From an uncultured Nostocoides sp. (GTDB lineage Bacteria; Actinomycetota; Actinomycetes; Actinomycetales; Dermatophilaceae), in contig CAKZIH010000111.1 in assembly GCA_936931335.1 (NCBI GenBank), positions 1-19,162 on the forward strand: 19,162 nt of DNA, given 5' to 3'. Positions 1-6,979 of this stretch are shown here, piece by piece. The position numbers were made by a program, and so were the translations under genes. Each line of letters begins with the position of its first letter. Positions within the stretch are counted from its first letter, which is position 1. The notes under the pieces are model-generated. The model made no database searches. It was not told where the DNA came from and was given only the letters and a program-made list of their open reading frames with translations.

Positions 1-433
1 CTACGTCTACGTCATGGGACGCACCGACGACGTCCTCAACGTCGCCGGGCACCGCCTGTCCACTGGCTCCATCGAGGCCGCCCTCGCCGGCCACCCGGCG
101 GTGGCCGAGTGCGCGGTGATCGGGGTCGCCGACGAACTCAAGGGGCAGGTTCCGCGCGGGCTGGTGGTGCTCAAGGGCGGCTATGACGCAGCCACCCAGG
201 GCGAGACGCTTACCACCGAACTCGTCCAGCGGGTGCGCTCGGAGGTCGGCGCCGTGGCCTCGCTCAAACGGGTGGATATCGTTGCGGCACTGCCCAAAAC
301 CCGCAGCGGCAAGATCCTGCGCAAGACGATGCGCGAGATCGCCGACGGCAAGACCCCGGTCGTCCCGGGCACCATCGAGGATGCCTCGGTGCTCGACGCG
401 CTGACCGAGACCCTGCGTACCTCCCGCGGGTGA
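1..433 (+). CDS. prpE: Propionyl-CoA/acyl-CoA synthetase, C-terminal part (5' end outside window)
   Basis: Only the last ~144 codons are present; the frame is open from base 2 and the real start lies upstream. The visible part is the C-terminal lid domain of an acyl-adenylating enzyme, which makes an acyl-AMP and then the acyl-CoA. It begins YVYVMGRTDDVLNVAGHRLS, the hinge motif of the acetyl/propionyl-CoA synthetase branch, followed by HPAVAECAVIGVADELKGQ. Near the end is PKTRSGKILR, which carries the catalytic lysine that is reversibly acetylated in this family. The AGHRLSTG wording and the short tail favour propionyl-CoA synthetase (PrpE) over AcsA, but the substrate cannot be settled without the N-terminal domain. 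It would act in the cytoplasm, feeding propionate or acetate into central metabolism. The stop is at 431-433, about 120 bases before the next gene. Confidence 0.85.
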   Translation, partial: YVYVMGRTDDVLNVAGHRLSTGSIEAALAGHPAVAECAVIGVADELKGQVPRGLVVLKGGYDAATQGETLTTELVQRVRSEVGAVASLKRVDIVAALPKTRSGKILRKTMREIADGKTPVVPGTIEDASVLDALTETLRTSRG

Positions 434-551
434 GGTCGGCCGGGTGGGCCGGCATACGGAACTTTGGGCGGTATTCACCTGCGCGCGCTCGGCTGCCGCG
501 TCAAGATCGCCCTACCTGGGCACTGGGCCCGGCCTTGACTGGAGGTATGAC

Positions 552-1065
552 GTGAGCACTCGCCGAAGCATCCTTGCCACCGCTACCGCGGCGACCCTCG
601 CCACGATGGGCCTGATCGCCCCGGTGTCCGATGCCACAGCCGGGCGGGTATGCCGCGGCACCATGGGCCCCGGGTATGTCAGTGGCCCGGTCCAGGTGCC
701 CGCCGGAGCGACCTGCACCAGGAATGCCTCGTCCTGCAGGGTTCCGTCAACGTGGGGGCGGATGCCCCCTGATCGCCTCGGCCACCTCGATCAGCGACGA
801 CCTCACCAGCGTCGGACACCGCCGGGTGGACCTGCGCACGGTCGCCGTCAGGGGCGCGACCACCCTGACCGTCGGCGCCACGATCACCGTGGCCAGCAGC
901 TCGTTCGACGGCAATGTCACGCTGAACAAGAACACCAAGCCGGGCGCGAAGTCGCTGCGCGACAGCGCCATCAAGGGGAAGCTGTCCTGCACCGCCAACA
1001 CCCCGGCGCCCACCGTCCGGGTGACCGTCAAGGGCGGTCGATTCGGGCAGTGCGCCGGCGCCTGA
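552..1065 (+). pseudogene. Small secreted protein of unknown function, broken by two frameshifts
   Basis: A GTG at 552, six bases after GGAGG at 541-545, opens a signal peptide (STRRSILATATAATLATMGL, ending near an Ala-x-Ala site). Mature sequence then reads CRGTMGPGYVSGPVQVPAGATCT. The coherent protein then changes frame twice. Near 717-720 it moves to the frame reading LVLQGSVNVGADA. At the five-C run 765-769 it moves again to the frame reading LIASATSISDDLTSVGHRR and on to the TGA at 1063-1065. Restoring one base at each place gives a continuous protein of about 171 residues with repeated short Val/Thr/Asn strands (GNVTLNKNTK, GATTLTVGATITV), suggesting a secreted beta-rich, possibly beta-helix, protein. 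No family was recognised. Both changes are single-base losses, so sequencing or assembly error in GC-rich DNA is as likely as true decay. Confidence 0.7.
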
Positions 1066-1105
1066 GCTGAGCGACGCCTCTCGCCGGCCAGCTTCCCCCG
1101 GGAAC

Positions 1106-1144
1106 GTTGACCTTGACCCCACTTGCAGCAGGGGGAAGCGCAAC
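1106..1144. promoter_or_regulatory. Dyad-symmetric element, possible MerR-type operator
   Basis: The left arm GTTGACCTTGACCCC (1106-1120) and right arm GGGGGAAGCGCAAC (1131-1144) share GTTGnnCTT followed by a C run in opposite orientation, around a 10-base centre. A further GCTTCCCCC at 1091-1099 is an exact inverted match to 1131-1139. A TTGACC resembling a -35 box lies inside the left arm. Long spacers with dyads around the -35 are typical of MerR-family promoters. The element lies about 90 bases before the AEC permease start. No MerR gene is present in the window, and no convincing -10 box was found. Confidence 0.3.
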
Positions 1145-1230
1145 CTTTCGGCAGCCGGAGAGAAACCAGTGACCTGCCGCGGAGTGAGCGGGGTGGGGGC
1201 ACCGCATACCGGCGGTGGCAGGGTGGGGGC

Positions 1231-2154
1231 GTGGGAGGTGTGCTCGAAGGGTTCACGACGCTGATCGTGGTGATCGCGGTCGGCTGGCTGCTCGGGCACT
1301 TCGGCGTGCTGGATCTGGGCGATCAGCGGATGCTCGCCAACCTGTCCTTCCTCGTCGGCAGCCCGGCGCTCCTGCTCACCGTGCTCGCCGAGGCCGACGT
1401 CCGCTCCCTACTCTCCCAACAACTTCTGGCGACCATTGCCGGGGTGCTCGTACCCGCCGGGCTGTATGTGGCGGTAGCCCGGCTGCGCTGGCGGCGGCCT
1501 TTGGGACATGTGGTGATCGGGACGCTGTCCTCGGCATACGTCAATGCGGGCAATCTCGGGTTGCCGCTGGCGGCATACGTCCTCGGCGACGCGGCACTGG
1601 TGGCCCCGACCCTGTTGCTGCAATTGCTGGTCCTGCAGCCGGTCGCCTTCACCGTGTTGGACCACGACCGGGCCGGCAGCGGGCGGATTCGGCCATGGTC
1701 GGTACTGCACACCGCGCTGACCAATCCGATGACCCTGGCCTCGCTGCTCGGGGTCGCGCTCTCGCTGACCGGCACCACTCTGCCGCGGCCGGTGCGCGAT
1801 CCGATCGAACTGATCGGCGGGCTCGCCGTGCCCGCCATGCTCATCGGGTATGGCGTTGCCCTGCGCCTCGGGCCCCGGTTCGGCGGCGGCGCTCCCGCGG
1901 AGGTCGCCTACACCGCCATCCTGAAATCGGTGGTGCAGCCGCTGGTTGCCTACCTGGTGGCCCGCTACGCGCTCGGCCTGAGCGGGCACGCGCTGCTCGC
2001 GGTCACCGTCACCTCGGCGCTGCCCACGGCGCAAAACATCTTCACCCACGCCACCCGCTATCACCGCGCAGAGGCGCTGGCTCGGGACACCATCTTGGTG
2101 ACCACCGTGACCTGCGCCCCCGTGGTGCTGCTCATCGCGGCGCTCCTGGGCTGA
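1231..2154 (+). CDS. AEC-family permease (auxin efflux carrier-type transporter)
   Basis: A 307-residue integral membrane protein, close to the usual AEC length of about 300-320. It is almost wholly hydrophobic helices separated by short Arg-containing loops. Family-like features are the N-terminal helix LIVVIAVGWLLGHFGVL, the segment LGDQRMLANLSFLVGSPALL, the conserved SAYVNAGNLGLPLAAYVLGD in the first half, and SALPTAQNIFTHATRY in the second half, matching the two broken-helix motifs of this bile-acid/auxin permease fold. Bacterial members carry small carboxylates or amino acids; the substrate here is unknown. The GTG at 1231 was chosen because it starts just before the first helix and follows a G-rich stretch; the frame is open back to about 1123, but that part is not hydrophobic and overlaps the dyad at 1106-1144. 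It converges on the ATPase gene ending at 2244. Confidence 0.85.
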   Translation: MGGVLEGFTTLIVVIAVGWLLGHFGVLDLGDQRMLANLSFLVGSPALLLTVLAEADVRSLLSQQLLATIAGVLVPAGLYVAVARLRWRRPLGHVVIGTLSSAYVNAGNLGLPLAAYVLGDAALVAPTLLLQLLVLQPVAFTVLDHDRAGSGRIRPWSVLHTALTNPMTLASLLGVALSLTGTTLPRPVRDPIELIGGLAVPAMLIGYGVALRLGPRFGGGAPAEVAYTAILKSVVQPLVAYLVARYALGLSGHALLAVTVTSALPTAQNIFTHATRYHRAEALARDTILVTTVTCAPVVLLIAALLG

Positions 2155-2202
2155 GGCATCAAGCGATCGGCCCAAAGCACCGCGACGCGGCGAGCGGAGG
2201 TG

Positions 2203-2235
2203 GTCAGCGGCCCCGAGTCAGCGGCCCCGTGTCAG
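2203..2235. repeat. 14-bp tandem repeat in a convergent 3' intergenic region
   Basis: Two copies of gtcagcggccccg(a/t) at 2203-2216 and 2217-2230 are followed by a partial third copy (gtcag/cgag) running towards the minus-strand stop codon at 2244-2246. On the minus strand the unit contains CGCTGA, the same last codon and stop as the ATPase gene, so the end of the gene is repeated just beyond itself. Confidence 0.8.
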
Positions 2236-2243
2236 CGAGCTGC

Positions 2244-4022
2244 TCAGCGACGCCGGCGGGCGGTGCCAAAGATCGAGCGGGTGATCTCGCGGCCGATGAC
2301 CGTGCCGGCCGAGCGCATCATCGATTTGAAGGCGCTCGACTTGACCACGGTCTCGACCATGCCCGGGTCCTCGCGCTCGCTGCGCGAGTTGCTCTTGCGC
2401 CCCCGGGGCTGCTCCGGTTCGGGGGCCTGGGGTGCGGGAATGCGCTGACCCGGGCCAGCATCCTGGCGCGCGTCGTGGGGTGCATCCTGCGGTCCGTCAC
2501 CGACCGGGGCCTGCTGTAGGCGCCGGGTGAGGATCTCGTAGGCCGACTCCCGGTCGGCGACCGCGGCATACTTCGTGCTCAGCGACGACCCGGCGACGAT
2601 GGCATCGACCACCGCCGGCTCGCTGGGAGCCATCAACGACTGCGGTGCGCGCATCATCGTCCAGGCGACGGGCGTCGGCGCTCCGGTCTCCGAGAGCACG
2701 GTGATCACCGCCTGGCCGGTGCCCAGCTGGGTGAGCAACTTCTGCAGGTCGTATGCGGTGTGCGGATAGGTCGACACCGCCGCCTTGAGCGCCTTGGCGT
2801 CTTCGGGGGTGAATGCGCGCAGTGCGTGCTGCACCCGGTTGCCCAACTGGGCGAGCACATCGCGCGGCACATCCTTGGGCGACTGGGTCACAAAGAAGAC
2901 CCCGACACCCTTGGAGCGGATCAGGCGCACGGTCTGCTCGATGGACTCCTGGAAGGCCTTGGATGCGTCGTTGAAGAGCAGGTGCGCTTCATCGAAGAAG
3001 AAGACCAGCTTGGGCTTGTCGAGATCCCCCACCTCGGGCAGGTCGTGGAAGAGGTCGGCCAGCAGCCACATCAGGAAGGTGGAGAAGAGCGCCGGGCGGT
3101 CCTGGACCGCGGGCAGCTCGAGGCAGGTGATCAGCCCCTTGCCATCCGGCGCGGTGCGCAGCAGATCCCGGGTGTCGAACTCCGGCTCGCCGAAGAAGAC
3201 ATCCGCGCCCTGGTCCTCGAAGGCGATCAGCTCGCGCAGGATCACCCCGGCCGTGGCCTTGGACAGACCGCCGAGGTTCTTCAGCTCCGCCTTGCCCTCA
3301 TCGGAGGTCAGGTGCGAGATCACCGCGCGCAGGTCCTTGAGGTCCAGCAGCGCCAGGCCGTTCTTGTCGGCATAGTGGAAGACCAGCCCGAGACTGGACT
3401 CCTGGGTCTCGTTGAGCCCCAGGACCTTGGCCAGCAGCGTGGGGCCGAAGGCGGTGATCGTGGAGCGGATCGGCACCCCCTTGCCCTGCCCGCCCAGGGA
3501 CAGGAACTCCGTCGGGTATGCGGTGCCCACCCACTCCTGGCCGATGTCCGCGCTGCGCGCGGCGATCTTCGGGTTGCTTGCGCCCGCCGTGGCCAGGCCG
3601 GACAGGTCGCCCTTGATGTCGGCGAGGAAGACCGGAACCCCATTCCCGGAGAGCTGCTCGGCCAGCAACTGCAGCGTCTTGGTCTTGCCGGTGCCGGTGG
3701 CGCCGGCGACCAGGCCGTGGCGGTTCATCACGGCCAGCGGGATGCGGACGGGGGCATCGGCATACGCCTGGCCATCGACGACCGCGGCACCGAATTCGAC
3801 CGCCGGGCCCTCGAAGGAATAGCCCTCGCGGATCTCGGCGGCGAGCGCCTCGGCCGCGCCGTCGCCCCGGGCTGGGGCGTCCACGGCTTCCGCGACGCTA
3901 CCCTGGGCCTTCGACACCGCAGGGTCGGCAACATTGTGCGAGCCGGTGGCGTCAAGCGGAGCAGTGGGCTCAGTTGCCGCGGCCGCGTCCTCGGACGGGG
4001 TCGATGGGGGTGTCTGGGTCAC
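2244..4022 (-). CDS. DUF853 / HerA-C-like P-loop ATPase (YjgR type)
   Basis: A 592-residue protein taken from GTG 4022-4020. Residues 1-60 are a disordered Ala/Pro/Thr/Glu-rich tail. The ATPase core follows: residues 66-103 (EGYSFEG to IPLAVMNRHGLVAG), Walker A GATGTGKT at about 107-114, FLADIKGDLSGLA at 132-144, Walker B LVFFFDEAHLLF at 339-350, and the sensor-like VFFVTQSPKDVP at 376-386. The C-terminus is basic (GTARRRR). This order is that of the DUF853 family, relatives of HerA/FtsK-type motor ATPases whose cellular role is not well defined. The frame is open to 4130, but those 36 codons overlap the divergent LytR_C gene and are unlike the family. A -10-like box seven bases before the GTG supports a leaderless start here. 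The family call is secure; the function is not known. Confidence 0.85.
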   Translation of the reverse strand: MTQTPPSTPSEDAAAATEPTAPLDATGSHNVADPAVSKAQGSVAEAVDAPARGDGAAEALAAEIREGYSFEGPAVEFGAAVVDGQAYADAPVRIPLAVMNRHGLVAGATGTGKTKTLQLLAEQLSGNGVPVFLADIKGDLSGLATAGASNPKIAARSADIGQEWVGTAYPTEFLSLGGQGKGVPIRSTITAFGPTLLAKVLGLNETQESSLGLVFHYADKNGLALLDLKDLRAVISHLTSDEGKAELKNLGGLSKATAGVILRELIAFEDQGADVFFGEPEFDTRDLLRTAPDGKGLITCLELPAVQDRPALFSTFLMWLLADLFHDLPEVGDLDKPKLVFFFDEAHLLFNDASKAFQESIEQTVRLIRSKGVGVFFVTQSPKDVPRDVLAQLGNRVQHALRAFTPEDAKALKAAVSTYPHTAYDLQKLLTQLGTGQAVITVLSETGAPTPVAWTMMRAPQSLMAPSEPAVVDAIVAGSSLSTKYAAVADRESAYEILTRRLQQAPVGDGPQDAPHDARQDAGPGQRIPAPQAPEPEQPRGRKSNSRSEREDPGMVETVVKSSAFKSMMRSAGTVIGREITRSIFGTARRRR

Positions 4023-4029
4023 GCGAGTC

Positions 4030-4035
4030 AATCTA
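4030..4035 (-). promoter_or_regulatory. -10 box for a leaderless transcript of the DUF853 gene
   Basis: On the minus strand TAGATT (4035-4030) fits TANNNT and is followed by seven bases, then the GTG start at 4022. No Shine-Dalgarno sequence lies between them. A -10 box this close to the start codon is the standard layout of leaderless actinobacterial genes. No clear -35 was identified. Confidence 0.5.
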
Positions 4036-4099
4036 GACGGTGGGGGCGCAAAGTTCCCGGAGCACACCGGCCCGCGGGCCAGGGGAAGGGAAATGCGAG

Positions 4100-4594
4100 A
4101 TGCCTGCCCAGGTTGTCGCAGGGTCGCCACGCCGCACTCGCCAGATCCGCGCGGCAGTGACCTTGCTGCTCACGCTGGCTTTCCTCGGGGTGGCCTTCTA
4201 CAAGGCCTACTCCTACATCCAGGAGGACACCCGCTCCCCCGCTGCCGCGGCCGCGGACTGCACCATCGGCAGCGCGGCCAAGCCCAGCGACACCGTGGTC
4301 AATGTGTATAACGCGAGCAAGCGACCCGGGCTGGCCGCCGATGTCGCGCGCCAGTTGCGCGAGCGCGGCTATCAGGTCGGCGATATCGACAACGACCCCT
4401 TGAAGAAGAAGGTCACGGATCCGGCCGTCATCCGTTATGGCAAGCCCGGCCTGGCCAATGCCCGTGCCGCCCGCCTGGCCATCAAGGCCGCCAAGTACAA
4501 GCAAGACGATCGCACGGACACCTCGGTGGATCTGGTGCTCGGGGACAGCTTCAAAGCACTGAACCCGCAGCCGTCCTGCAGCGCCAAAGCCTGA
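4100..4594 (+). CDS. LytR_C-domain membrane-anchored envelope protein
   Basis: A 164-residue protein. The ATG at 4100 follows the purine-rich AGGGGAAGGGA at 4081-4091. Residues 1-16 are basic, 17-37 form one transmembrane helix (TLLLTLAFLGVAFYKAY), and the rest lies outside the membrane. Residues 64-156 form a LytR C-terminal domain: TVVNVYNASKRPGLAADVA, then LRERGYQVGDIDND, and a closing VDLVLGDSFKAL strand. LytR_C domains occur after LCP catalytic domains or, as here, on a single helix without the LCP part; the role is thought to be in envelope assembly, possibly substrate binding. The gene is divergent from the DUF853 gene, and the two share about 78 bases between starts. Its stop region is tandemly duplicated and followed by a strong hairpin. 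Confidence 0.8.
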   Translation: MPAQVVAGSPRRTRQIRAAVTLLLTLAFLGVAFYKAYSYIQEDTRSPAAAAADCTIGSAAKPSDTVVNVYNASKRPGLAADVARQLRERGYQVGDIDNDPLKKKVTDPAVIRYGKPGLANARAARLAIKAAKYKQDDRTDTSVDLVLGDSFKALNPQPSCSAKA

Positions 4595-4616
4595 ACCACC
4601 CAGGCCTGAACCACCC
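4589..4616 (+). repeat. 15-bp-period duplication of the LytR_C stop-codon region
   Basis: GCCTGAACCACCC occurs at 4589-4601 and again at 4604-4616. The first copy contains the last codon and TGA stop of the LytR_C gene. The 15-base period keeps the second TGA in frame, so a ribosome that read through would stop five codons later. Confidence 0.85.
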
Positions 4617-4619
4617 CTG

Positions 4620-4660
4620 GCCCGGTATACCGCCCGCGCCCCGCGGGCGGCATACCGGGC
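4620..4660. terminator. Long perfect-but-one hairpin between convergent genes, likely bidirectional terminator
   Basis: The left arm 4620-4638 (GCCCGGTATACCGCCCGCG) pairs with the right arm 4642-4660 over 19 positions with one A/C mismatch, around a three-base loop. On the minus-strand transcript the odd pair becomes a G-U wobble, so the fold is fully paired in that direction. It lies between the ends of the LytR_C gene (4594) and the NHL gene (4680). There is no U tract, as is common in actinobacteria. It contains the pentamers discussed for the GTATG/CATAC motif. Confidence 0.65.
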
Positions 4661-4698
4661 TCAGCGGTGGGTACTGAACTCAGCGGTTGGTGCTGAAG
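4661..4698. repeat. 19-bp imperfect tandem duplication over the NHL gene stop codon
   Basis: tcagcggtgggtactgaac (4661-4679) is followed directly by tcagcggttggtgctgaag (4680-4698), 16 of 19 positions alike. The second copy contains the last codons and stop of the minus-strand NHL gene; the first is a non-coding copy beyond the stop and out of frame with it. Confidence 0.75.
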
Positions 4699-6929
4699 AC
4701 CGAGGTGTCGCTGGCGCTGAGGTTGCCGGCGGCATCCCAGGAGCGCACGGTCACGGCATAGGTACTGCGGGCCTGCGCACCGATCAGCGGGAACCACCAG
4801 CGCCCGTTCTTGACGTCGCCGCCCTGGATGCCCGCGGTGGTGTACTGCTTGGTGGTGGTCCAGGTGGCAATCCGCCCGTCCCACCACAGCTTGCTCCCGC
4901 GATCCTGGACGGCCACCTCGACGGTGCCATTGCGCAGCCCGTCGCTGACCGTGCCCGAGATGGTGACCGGGGCGGTGACCTGCGCGTTGTTGCCGGGTGA
5001 GCCGATGGAGACCTGCGGCGGCGTGGTGTCGCTCTTGGGGAAGCCCTTGGTGTCGAAGACCTGGATCCGGTCATTGCCGGCATCGGCGACATAGAGCTTG
5101 CCGGCGCCGTCGTGGGTCAGGCCGGAGGGGTTCTGGAACTGCCCCGGGCCGGAGCCCGCAGATCCGAACTCGCCGACGAATTGCCCGTCCCGCGTATAGA
5201 CGATGACCACGGAGCGGTCCGCATCGGTGACATAGAGCAGGCCGCCGACGATGTCGATATCCCACGGGTTGAGGAACTGCCCGGCGTCGCTGCCCCGGCT
5301 GCCGATCACCGCGGGCGAACCCTGCTCGCCATTGGCGGTGTAGTGATAGACCCGGTCGTCGTACCACGAGCTGACATAGATGTCCCCGCTGGCCGGGTCC
5401 ACGGCCACGCCGGCGGCGCGCACGTTGAGCTTGCCCTCGGTCGCTCCGGTGGCGGCGTCCAGGATGCGCACCTCACCGCCGTTGGCGTCCCCGACATACG
5501 CCTTGCCATTGCCGAACTCGATGTCGATCGGCTCGCTGAAGCCCTTGAGGTCCTTGACCATCCCGAAGGTGGGGCTAACCATGCGCACCAGGCTGGAGGT
5601 GGTGTTGGCGATCCACATCCGGCCATTCCCTGGCTGAATGGCGATGCCGCGCGGGTAGTTCAGGCCCTGCGGGGCGGTGCTGCTGCGCCGGCCCCACATC
5701 TGGTTGGGCGAGCCGTCGGAGTTGAACCGCTGCACCCGGTGGTTGTTCTGCTCCACCACATAGATGCCCTTATTGCTCGGGCTGACCGCCACATCGCGCG
5801 GCAGGGCCAAGGCACCCTTGGGGGCGTCCTGCGGCGGACTGGGGTAAGCGGCGACGAAACTGCCGGAGGCGGTGAACTTCAACAGCCGGGTGTTGCCATA
5901 GTCGGCCGCCCAGACATTGCCCGAGGCGTCCACGGTGATCTGGCGGGCCCCATCACCGAACTCTCCAGGGCCGGTCCCCAACGAGCCGAAGCTGCCCAGG
6001 CTCTCACCGGTGTCGGCGTTGAACCGCTCGATCTGGCCGGCATTGGCATCCACGACATAGAGGACGCGGGTGTTGGCGTTGAGCGCCACCCCGCGCAGGT
6101 CTCCGGTGAAGCGGTCGGCGGGGATCGTCCGGTGCGGCGTGAAATCGGCGTTGAAGATGACAACCCGCTTGTTGGCGGTGTCCGCGACATAGATGCGCCC
6201 ATTGGTGGGGTCGACGGTCAGGCCGGTGATCCACCGGATCTGCCCGCCGCCGGTCCCATAGCTGCCGCCGTGTGCCACCTCGGTGACGGTGCTGCTGGTG
6301 TCCGAGAGCCGGTACTTGCGGATCTGCGGCGGGTTGGTGGCAGAGTTCCAGGAGTGACTGTCGCTGACGTAGAGATAGCCATTGGCGTCCACGGCCATCC
6401 ACGCGTGATAGCGCGCGGTGAGCTTGTATTCGCGCACGAAATGGCCGGCGGCGGTGAACTTGGCGACATAGCCGGCGTTGTCGCGGGAGTGGTCGGAGAC
6501 ATAGATCGATCCGTCCCGCGGGTCCACCGCGATGCCCTCGGGCTGACCGCGCCGGTCGGAGGCCGAGCGATAGAAGGAGCCGAGCAGCGTGCCGCCGGTG
6601 GAGAAGCGGCGTACCTGGTAGTTGAGATAGTCACCGGCCAGGATCTCGCGGGTCACCGGGTTGTATGCCGCACCCCAGGCATAGAGCCCGGCACTGCCGC
6701 GGGCGCCGATGGCGCGCACGAAGGTGGGGGTGGTCCACGCGGCACGCAACTGGGCGGAATCGGCCGCGGGAGGTGCGGGGGTGGCGGTACCCGAAGCACC
6801 CGAAGCGGGGAGCATGGCCGCCAACGGCAGCATGGCCACGGCGACGCTCAGGGCGGCACGACGCCCACGGCGGCCAGGGGCGGACGGGCGCACAGCAGTG
6901 AGGGGAGCAGCAACTGGCATACCCTCCAT
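4680..6929 (-). CDS. Secreted NHL-repeat protein with two predicted beta-propellers and a C-terminal Ig-like domain
   Basis: A 749-residue exported protein. Residues 1-46 form a signal sequence with a basic GRRGRR patch and a hydrophobic core (AALSVAVAMLPLAAMLPAS). About 12 NHL-type blades follow from about 60 to 590, each with a G-[IVL]-A-V-D-P-x-x-G-x-[IL]-Y-V-x-D core and a hydrophobic R-[VI]-x-x-F strand, for example GIAVDPRDGSIYVSD, GLTVDPTNGRIYVADTANKR and LYVADAGNDRIQVFD. Twelve blades suggest two six-bladed propellers. After DTTPPQVSIGSP comes an Ig-like module ending in VRSWDAAGNLSASDT. NHL propellers bind proteins, glycans or peptides; no catalytic motif was seen, so a surface-binding or scaffold role is inferred. 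Neither ATG 6929 nor ATG 6920 has a well-spaced ribosome site, so the start is uncertain by three codons. It is divergent from the 6980 gene with 50 bases between starts. Confidence 0.8.
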   Translation of the reverse strand: MEGMPVAAPLTAVRPSAPGRRGRRAALSVAVAMLPLAAMLPASGASGTATPAPPAADSAQLRAAWTTPTFVRAIGARGSAGLYAWGAAYNPVTREILAGDYLNYQVRRFSTGGTLLGSFYRSASDRRGQPEGIAVDPRDGSIYVSDHSRDNAGYVAKFTAAGHFVREYKLTARYHAWMAVDANGYLYVSDSHSWNSATNPPQIRKYRLSDTSSTVTEVAHGGSYGTGGGQIRWITGLTVDPTNGRIYVADTANKRVVIFNADFTPHRTIPADRFTGDLRGVALNANTRVLYVVDANAGQIERFNADTGESLGSFGSLGTGPGEFGDGARQITVDASGNVWAADYGNTRLLKFTASGSFVAAYPSPPQDAPKGALALPRDVAVSPSNKGIYVVEQNNHRVQRFNSDGSPNQMWGRRSSTAPQGLNYPRGIAIQPGNGRMWIANTTSSLVRMVSPTFGMVKDLKGFSEPIDIEFGNGKAYVGDANGGEVRILDAATGATEGKLNVRAAGVAVDPASGDIYVSSWYDDRVYHYTANGEQGSPAVIGSRGSDAGQFLNPWDIDIVGGLLYVTDADRSVVIVYTRDGQFVGEFGSAGSGPGQFQNPSGLTHDGAGKLYVADAGNDRIQVFDTKGFPKSDTTPPQVSIGSPGNNAQVTAPVTISGTVSDGLRNGTVEVAVQDRGSKLWWDGRIATWTTTKQYTTAGIQGGDVKNGRWWFPLIGAQARSTYAVTVRSWDAAGNLSASDTSVFSTNR

Positions 6930-6979
6930 GGTGACATGGGCGGCAGACAGCCTCGGACCACCGTGCAGAGGAGTCGGAT

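Noticed and set aside
547..554. ATG at 547 as start of the secreted-protein gene
   Set aside because: It reads ATG ACG TGA and stops at once; the GTG at 552 gives the signal peptide.
1123..1230. Upstream TTG start for the AEC permease
   Set aside because: It lies within the dyad element and would add a charged, non-membrane stretch not seen in this family.
2760..4160. 466-codon plus-strand frame over the DUF853 gene
   Set aside because: Antisense shadow: no domain, and the opposite strand carries Walker A and B motifs.
4661..4698. Direct repeats as attachment-site duplication of a mobile element
   Set aside because: The copies are adjacent with nothing between them and no integrase or transposase is nearby.
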